From: JOPF133 sp052144935
Lineage (GTDB): Bacteria; Acidobacteriota; Terriglobia; Bryobacterales; Bryobacteraceae
Reading direction: 5' to 3'
NCBI GenBank assembly: GCA_052144935.1
Contig: JBKQPR010000162.1
Span: forward strand, 1 to 64,000
DNA: 64,000 nt
Shown here in pieces: positions 59,416 to 64,000 of this stretch. Each line of letters starts with the position of its first letter. The stretch's first letter is position 1. Below the pieces are notes generated by a model. It worked only from the letters and a program-made list of their open reading frames with translations, did not search any database and had not been told where the DNA came from. The translations under genes were made by a program, and so were the position numbers.

Positions 59416-61251
59416 ATGCCCACGCTCAAGGGCATCGGCAGCGAGAAGACGCTGGCGATGGCCGTTAAAAACACCGGCTTCCTGCTGGATCGGCTCGGTG
59501 AGGATTGCCACCCGCTCCAATTTCTTCGAGAGTTAACCACCAACTCAATTGAGGCCATCCTGAGAACGGACTCGAAGACTGGGTCTATCATTTGGGATGT
59601 GGACTGGGTGACTTACGATCTCGATGGGATCTACAAACTCAGCATTGTCGATAACGGTATTGGAATGACCGGGGATGAAATGGTCGAGTACATCAACCAA
59701 CTATCCTCATCCATAGCAGAGCAGTCCATGATGGGTAACTACGGCGTCGGTGGGAAGATCGCCACCGCAACGCGGAACCGCGCGGGCGTTTTGTACCTGT
59801 CGTGGAAGGGGGGGCAAGGTTCGCTAATCCACTTTTGGCGCGACCCCGAGACGGGCACCTATGGCTTAAAGCAGTTCGACGTTGGCCGTGGGGAGTATCC
59901 GTACTACATTGCCATTGAGGACGACGTCAAGCCAGAACTAATCGCTGATCGAGGGACCAAGATCGTGCTCCACGGCCATAGCGCCAAACACAGCACGATG
60001 GAACCGCCGCCTGGGACCGCATCGCCGTCGAGGTGGGTGTCCAAGTACCTCAACACGCGCTATTATCGATTTCCCGAGGGCGTCACTGTCAAAGCCCGCG
60101 AGGGCTGGGAGAATCCGCGGTCTGATAAGGACCGTAACCTCTTGCGCCGAATCACTGGTCAGGAGCAATACCTTAATGAGCACCGCGAAGCCGGTGGGGA
60201 CGTGCAACTCGCGAACGCTCGGGCCCACTGGTGGATTCTCAGAGATGAGCCGGCGCTGCAAAACAACTCGGGTTTCATAGAGTCCACCGGACATGTAGCT
60301 GCGCTGTATCAGGATGAGCTTTATGAAATGGCAACGGCTCGCTCGGGCTCGGCGCGGCTGCAGAACTTCGGAGTGATCTTTGGGTACCGCCAGGTCGTGA
60401 TCTATCTGGAGCCGACGACCACCAGCGATAGGCGCGTAACGACCAACACGGCACGAACGTTGCTGCTCGTAAACAACGAAGCGTTGCCATGGGCCGATTG
60501 GGCGATGGAGTTCCGCGAGAGGATGCCGGCAGCGATCAGGGCACTGATCGAACAAAAAGCCGCCGCCGCATCTGTGGCCGATCACTCTAAATCTATTCGT
60601 GACCGGCTTAAGCAGATACTGGATCTCTTCAAGGTCAGCCGCTATCGCCCTGCCATCGACGGCGACATCCGCATCGACGACCAGGCCAGCGTACGAGGTG
60701 GGCAGGCACAACGGCGGGACACGGGAACCGCTAGCGTAGGAAGTGGGCACGGCGGCGGAGAGGGCGGCGTCGCGGGTGGTGTGTATGCTATTTTCCAGAA
60801 GGAAGGCGGTACACCTGGGAAGAAGGTTCAGTCTGACCCCTTCCCCGAAGTGCAGTGGGTGAGCCTCAAGGACGGTACTCGCGAACTCGGGATGATCGAG
60901 GACCGCGCCGCGAAATATATCGGTAACCAGAACACGCTTCTGATTAACGCAGATTTCCGCGTTTTCACAGATATGGTCAATAAGTTCCTCAAGGATCTTG
61001 GCGGCAGTCCTGCCCTTGTTGATTCTGTCGAAGACGCAGTACACAATTGGTTTGAGCAGGCCCTGGTGGAGACGATCATAGGCGTCCAGGCGCTGCGGCA
61101 CGCCAAGGAGTGGTCACCCGAAAACATCGACGCTGCTTTATCTGAGGAGGCGCTCACCGCCGCGGTCATGCAGCGTTACCACGTACATAATTCGGTTAAG
61201 AGGGAGCTCGGCTCAAAACTCGGCAAGCTCGACCTTGGGGCCGCTTCGTAG
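59416..61251 (+). CDS. Stand-alone GHKL (Hsp90/MORC-like) ATPase of unknown function
   Basis: A 611-residue protein with a GHKL ATP-binding domain. The N-box is FLRELTTNSIEAI (Glu39, Asn43), the second motif is SIVDNGIGM (Asp79, Gly81, Gly83), and the ATP-lid is NYGVGGKIATATRN (Gly110, Gly112, Gly113). A GTKIVLHG motif follows around residue 175. A helical/mixed central region and a Gly-rich linker (about 440-460) lead to a C-terminal domain with NQNTLLINADFRVF and a helical end. There is no sensor kinase HisKA nor MutL/gyrase C-terminus. It stands alone; ATG 59416 follows AAGGAG. DNA and codon use are less GC-rich than neighbours, suggesting transfer. MORC-like or paraMORC-like DNA-clamp and antiviral ATPase roles are inference. 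Confidence 0.7.
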   Translation: MPTLKGIGSEKTLAMAVKNTGFLLDRLGEDCHPLQFLRELTTNSIEAILRTDSKTGSIIWDVDWVTYDLDGIYKLSIVDNGIGMTGDEMVEYINQLSSSIAEQSMMGNYGVGGKIATATRNRAGVLYLSWKGGQGSLIHFWRDPETGTYGLKQFDVGRGEYPYYIAIEDDVKPELIADRGTKIVLHGHSAKHSTMEPPPGTASPSRWVSKYLNTRYYRFPEGVTVKAREGWENPRSDKDRNLLRRITGQEQYLNEHREAGGDVQLANARAHWWILRDEPALQNNSGFIESTGHVAALYQDELYEMATARSGSARLQNFGVIFGYRQVVIYLEPTTTSDRRVTTNTARTLLLVNNEALPWADWAMEFRERMPAAIRALIEQKAAAASVADHSKSIRDRLKQILDLFKVSRYRPAIDGDIRIDDQASVRGGQAQRRDTGTASVGSGHGGGEGGVAGGVYAIFQKEGGTPGKKVQSDPFPEVQWVSLKDGTRELGMIEDRAAKYIGNQNTLLINADFRVFTDMVNKFLKDLGGSPALVDSVEDAVHNWFEQALVETIIGVQALRHAKEWSPENIDAALSEEALTAAVMQRYHVHNSVKRELGSKLGKLDLGAAS

Positions 61252-61256
61252 GAGCG

Positions 61257-61290
61257 GCGTCTGCGGTTCCCAAAACCCGCAAGCCGACGC
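61257..61290 (+). terminator. Hairpin after the GHKL gene
   Basis: GCGTCTGCGG and CCGCAagccGACGC pair as two short stems around a central loop TTCCCAAAAC. It begins 6 bases after the stop codon. No T-run follows; possible Rho-independent-like terminator. Confidence 0.4.
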
Positions 61291-61896
61291 TACTAGGGGG
61301 TAAGCGGTCTTCCTGAAACGGCCGACCGGGTGGTGATGGCAACAAGTTTCATTACTCTTGTGAAACGCCGTTCACGGAATTAGCCGCGGCGGGTCACCTG
61401 GCATTTGTGAACCGGCTCGACCCGCTTGACCGCAAAACGCCCAAACGGTTAAACCGCCAACGTCATCCGCAGATCGGGAACTGCAAACACGCTGGCTCCG
61501 CCGATTCGGCCTAAGGACCACTCCCGGGATGCGACGAAAATGCGACGATTCGCACCCAGTCTTCCAAACCCCGTCAGGCCGCGACGTCTTGAACCCCGCA
61601 GGCCCGGGAAATCGGCTGCGCCGGCAAGCACCGCGGGCGCCGCCGATCGACCCGCGCCGGCCAAAGTCCCAGCCCGGCCCCGCCGTCGGAAACCCGGCCA
61701 CCTTGGCGAACTGACCACCCTCGCCCACCCCGTTCGCAAACTTCGGTAACTTTTTTCATCCTTCCAACTCCCGCCATTCCAACCACTTACCACCCCGCGC
61801 CGCTTTCTCCCCCGCCGCCCTGCGCTCGCCCGCCGTATACAATATGGCTTCGGGAGGGCTTCGCGAGAGCGAATTTGCTCCGAGGGAAAGCGGATT
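61291..61896. other. Intergenic region of about 600 bp
   Basis: No supported gene. Mostly C-rich and A-rich patches. I see no repeat that I can place among the other families. Confidence 0.4.
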
Positions 61897-61913
61897 CCGA
61901 ACATGATGTTCGG
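61897..61913. promoter_or_regulatory. 17-bp perfect palindrome, possible operator
   Basis: CCGAACATGATGTTCGG is perfectly palindromic around its central G and includes the ATG of the next frame. A related imperfect palindrome CCGAACATCGATGATCGG follows at 61962-61979. Two similar sites 48 bp apart near a start codon suggest a repressor operator. Confidence 0.45.
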
Positions 61914-62310
61914 TCCACCCTCGGTTAACTCTTCTGTTTTCAACAAGGCCTCCCCAAATTTCCGAACATCGATGATCGGAATGGGTTCGTTATGGAAGAA
62001 ACTATGCAAGCATCCCCCACTGGATCCACTGGGCGCCTGGGTCGACCGCCAGCAGGACTGCGCCGTCATCGCCAAGAAATGCTCCGCCGCTCAGGCGCTG
62101 GCCCTCAGGCAAATGAAAGAACCGTGCCCCTACGGGAAATTCGGCCTATCTTGGGGCGACTTCTGCCAGCAGCACGCCGGCATCAGCCGCGTCCATGTCG
62201 ATCACATCATCCGTCAGTACGAGGAATTCGGAGAGGCTCGGCCCCACTGCCCTCTCGGAAGTGGTCCCCAGCGCCGTTCTGGGAATGTGTTGGGATCCCC
62301 GCCCCATTGA
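61903..62310 (+). pseudogene. Truncated acidobacterial-type conserved gene
   Basis: The middle is protein-like: DPLGAWVDRQQDCAVIAKKC, SAAQALALRQMKEPC, then LSWGDFCQQHAGISRVHVDH and IIRQYEEFGE. The pattern (short helical region, GxSRxxxxRIxRxYEEFG) is one I associate with helix-turn-helix-containing proteins of Acidobacteriota. After EEFGE the frame becomes low-complexity and ends, while another frame continues with RLGPTALSEVVPSAVLGMC. So a frameshift or truncation probably removed the C-terminal part. The start is uncertain (61903, or ATG 61981). Confidence 0.4.
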
Positions 62311-62340
62311 GGGAACCGAACGGTATTGCATCGAACCGGA

Positions 62341-63324
62341 TTACTTCGCCGCGGTCCCCTTCACCCGCGGAACAAATCCGCGCGCCTTGGTTTTGAGCCG
62401 GTAGACCGATGTCCTGGCGGTGATGTAGAGCGTCTGGTAGCCGGCGTCGCCCCAGTTGAAATTGGCGGTCGATTCCGGCATCATGATGGTGCCGATGTGG
62501 TTCCCATCGGGGTCCCAGACCCAGATTCCTCCCGGCCCCGTCACATAAACATTGCCCTTCGCATCGACTCTCATGCCGTCGGGGACGCCGCCGCGGCCCT
62601 CTTCCTTGCCGAACAGTCTGCCATTCGTCAGCTCTCCGTCCTTGCCGGCGTCGTAAACGCGGATCTCACGTTTACTGGTGTCGTCGATGTAGAGGCGCTT
62701 TCCATCGGGCGAGAAAGCCAGGCCGTTGGGCTGTGAAAGATCGCTGGTCAGCAGCCGGACCGCGCCGTCTTTCCCCAGCCGGTACACGCCCTGAAAGGGG
62801 ATCTCTTGTTTTTCCCCCTTGGGCAAATCGAGCGTCGGATCGGTGAAATAGAGCGCTCCATCCGGACCGAGAATGACGTCGTTCGGGCTGTTGAATTTCT
62901 TCCCTTCGTACGTGCCGGCCAATACCTTGTATTTCCCATCGGGGTTCACCTGGATAATGGCCCGCAACACGCTCGCCGTGGTGATCAAGTGGCCCTGCGA
63001 ATCGAGAGTGCTCCCATCGGGATCGCCGATTTCGAGCACGGTTTCGACGCGCCCATCCGGGTAGACCCGCGAAAGCTTGTTCTGTTCCTCATCGCTCACG
63101 TAAAGAAAACCGTGCGGATCCCAGACCGGACCTTCGGTGAATCCGAAGCCGGTCGCGACCTTCTCCAACTGCGCATCTTCGGCGAAGAGCTCCCAGAACT
63201 TGGGCGACTCCGCTTTCAATTCGAATTTGCGCGGCGTACTTACTTTGGCCACCTGCGCCACACTCTGGCCCAGGAACATCAATATGCAACCGGCCACCGC
63301 GGCGCCGGCCAAACGTCGCGTCAC
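62341..63324 (-). CDS. Secreted SMP-30/gluconolactonase-like protein
   Basis: A 327-residue exported beta-propeller. The signal peptide (RRLAGAAVAGCILMFLGQSVAQ) is followed by the SMP-30/LRE domain: FTEGPVWDPHGFLYVSDEEQN, GSTLDSQGHLITTA, KFNSPNDVILGPDGALYFTD (the NDxxxxxDGxxxFxD metal-site motif), QPNGLAFSPDGKRLYI and PDGMRVDAKGNVYVTG. It probably hydrolyses a sugar lactone. I chose GTG 63324: farther upstream the frame (ATG 63435) runs through a dispersed repeat with no signal-peptide logic. It is followed upstream on the same strand by a PQQ dehydrogenase, a sensible pair for sugar or alcohol oxidation to lactones. Confidence 0.8.
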   Translation of the reverse strand: MTRRLAGAAVAGCILMFLGQSVAQVAKVSTPRKFELKAESPKFWELFAEDAQLEKVATGFGFTEGPVWDPHGFLYVSDEEQNKLSRVYPDGRVETVLEIGDPDGSTLDSQGHLITTASVLRAIIQVNPDGKYKVLAGTYEGKKFNSPNDVILGPDGALYFTDPTLDLPKGEKQEIPFQGVYRLGKDGAVRLLTSDLSQPNGLAFSPDGKRLYIDDTSKREIRVYDAGKDGELTNGRLFGKEEGRGGVPDGMRVDAKGNVYVTGPGGIWVWDPDGNHIGTIMMPESTANFNWGDAGYQTLYITARTSVYRLKTKARGFVPRVKGTAAK

Positions 63325-63347
63325 AAATCCTGGCGCGTATGGTACGG

Positions 63348-63391
63348 CCTTCAGAGCCGCGACCTTCCGAGCCGCGACCGTCAGGGAGCGG
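63348..63391. repeat. CCTTC(A/C)GAGCCGCGA tandem repeat
   Basis: Two 15-bp copies, CCTTCAGAGCCGCGA and CCTTCCGAGCCGCGA, followed by CCGTCAGGGAGCGG. This GAGCCGCGACC(G/T)TCAGGGAG type of element is known from environmental genomes as a dispersed repeat. It lies between the SMP-30 and PQQ-dehydrogenase genes. Confidence 0.5.
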
Positions 63392-63459
63392 TGTGCCGGC
63401 GTAAACAGTAATGACGCAGCGTTGATTCTCCGCATCTGAAATCCCCCTCTTACCGCAAC

Positions 63460-64000
63460 CTACCGCAAACTGAAAGCCAGGATGGTAGACCCCGCCGCCA
63501 CGCCAATGTACTGGGCGCCGTCCACCGTATAGGTCATGGGGCCGGCCTTCCAGCTCTGGCCGGTGTTGAAGTGCCACAGCAGCTTGCCGTTCTTCGCGTC
63601 GGCCGCCACAAAGGCTCCGTATCCGTCGCCGTAGAACAATAGCCCGCCGGCGGTTGCCATCAGGCCGCTGGCCAGAATTCCGCCGCCTATATCGGGAATT
63701 TCCCAGGCAGTCTTGCCGGTCTGAATATCGATGGCCTTCAGTAATTTTCCGTCCGCGGCATCCGTGGGAGCCCGGCGCGTGCCGCCGCCGTAGAATGACT
63801 TGCCGGCTTCCCACCACTGATCGTTCTTCGAGTACACGTTGCACGATTCCTCGGCGAACATGTAGAACAAGCCGGTCGCCGGGTTGTACGCGCTCGATGG
63901 CCAGTTGGCCGCTCCCGCCACTGCCGGACAGACCAGTTGACCCTCCACGGTCGGCTCATTTCCCGGCAACAGTTTGGGCCGGCCGTCGGGGCCGATGCCG
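63460..64000 (-). CDS. PQQ-dependent dehydrogenase, C-terminal part (runs off the window)
   Basis: The last 180 codons of a pyrroloquinoline-quinone-dependent alcohol/glucose dehydrogenase propeller. Visible blades: LLPGNEPTVEGQLVCPAVAG, GAANWPSSAYNPATGLFYMF, DIQTGKTAWEIPDIGGGI, GLLFYGDGYGAFVAADAKNGKLLWHFNTGQ and YTVDGAQYIGVAAG, which carry the tryptophan-docking pattern of the family. The enzyme would oxidise an alcohol or sugar in the periplasm and feed electrons to the respiratory chain. The 5' part, signal peptide and PQQ-site residues lie beyond the window end. Confidence 0.85.
   Translation of the reverse strand, partial: GIGPDGRPKLLPGNEPTVEGQLVCPAVAGAANWPSSAYNPATGLFYMFAEESCNVYSKNDQWWEAGKSFYGGGTRRAPTDAADGKLLKAIDIQTGKTAWEIPDIGGGILASGLMATAGGLLFYGDGYGAFVAADAKNGKLLWHFNTGQSWKAGPMTYTVDGAQYIGVAAGSTILAFSLR

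Noticed and set aside
61449..62075. 208-codon minus-strand frame upstream of the truncated gene
   Set aside because: Low-complexity Gly/Arg/Ser-rich translation with no domain; antisense to a more protein-like frame in its last part.

Overview
The window is GC-rich bacterial chromosome. Its gene families point to an acidobacterium of the Solibacter/Bryobacter type. The clues are two Ser/Thr kinases fused to TolB/PD40 propellers, a solitary two-module MacB/FtsX-type permease, a short VWFA-type secreted protein, many secreted carbohydrate-active enzymes, and TATACT-like -10 boxes lying a few bases before start codons. The assignment is inference from gene content; there is no rRNA or other phylogenetic marker here. 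I found no tRNA, rRNA, CRISPR array or intact transposase.

Layout. 0-7 kb: a secreted hypothetical protein, then two tandem kinase-PD40 genes (the downstream one frameshifted), and a PilZ protein. 7.5-10 kb: a class II nucleotidyltransferase of the CCA-adding/poly(A) polymerase family and XerD. 10-16 kb: small conserved proteins, a secreted TPR protein, a YHS-domain protein, a Uma2-like nuclease, a parvulin-type PPIase lipoprotein and a Gfo/Idh/MocA oxidoreductase. 16-22 kb: a heavy-metal RND efflux operon (small Cys/His protein, adaptor, CzcA/CusA-like pump, TolC-like channel) with a strong hairpin after its first gene. 22-29 kb: a recombination and repair neighbourhood (ruvA, ruvB, folK, a hypothetical gene, recQ, then recX) with two envelope-stress-type small proteins on the other strand.

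29-42 kb: a decayed NarL-type regulator, a GH13 branching-type enzyme, an orphan sugar-binding lipoprotein, a CocE-type hydrolase, a LamG/FG-GAP secreted protein, a two-gene hypothetical operon whose first gene seems to start with ATC, a GH51 arabinofuranosidase and a VWFA-type protein. 42-47 kb: a broken VapBC-like toxin-antitoxin pair, a 2-phosphosulfolactate phosphatase-like gene bracketed by two copies of the 3' end of pgpA, and the rimO-yacG-pgpA operon. yacG is only 56 codons.

47-64 kb: a GH5-like enzyme, the solitary MacB/FtsX-type permease, an M1-peptidase remnant abutting a 185-bp terminal-inverted-repeat element, a LamG-like secreted protein and a truncated copy of its 5' end, an ABC ATPase-permease pair, two exported RidA-family proteins, a large GH39/discoidin-like secreted protein, an isolated GHKL (Hsp90/MORC-like) ATPase in different-looking DNA, a truncated acidobacterial-type gene beside a 17-bp palindrome, an SMP-30 lactonase-like protein and the 3' end of a PQQ-dependent dehydrogenase.

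The most unusual items are the lone GHKL ATPase, the gene with an apparent ATC start, the pgpA-end duplication around the phosphatase gene, the inverted-repeat element, several apparently broken genes, and a set of genes whose promoters imply leaderless mRNAs. Some frameshifts may be assembly errors; reads would decide that.
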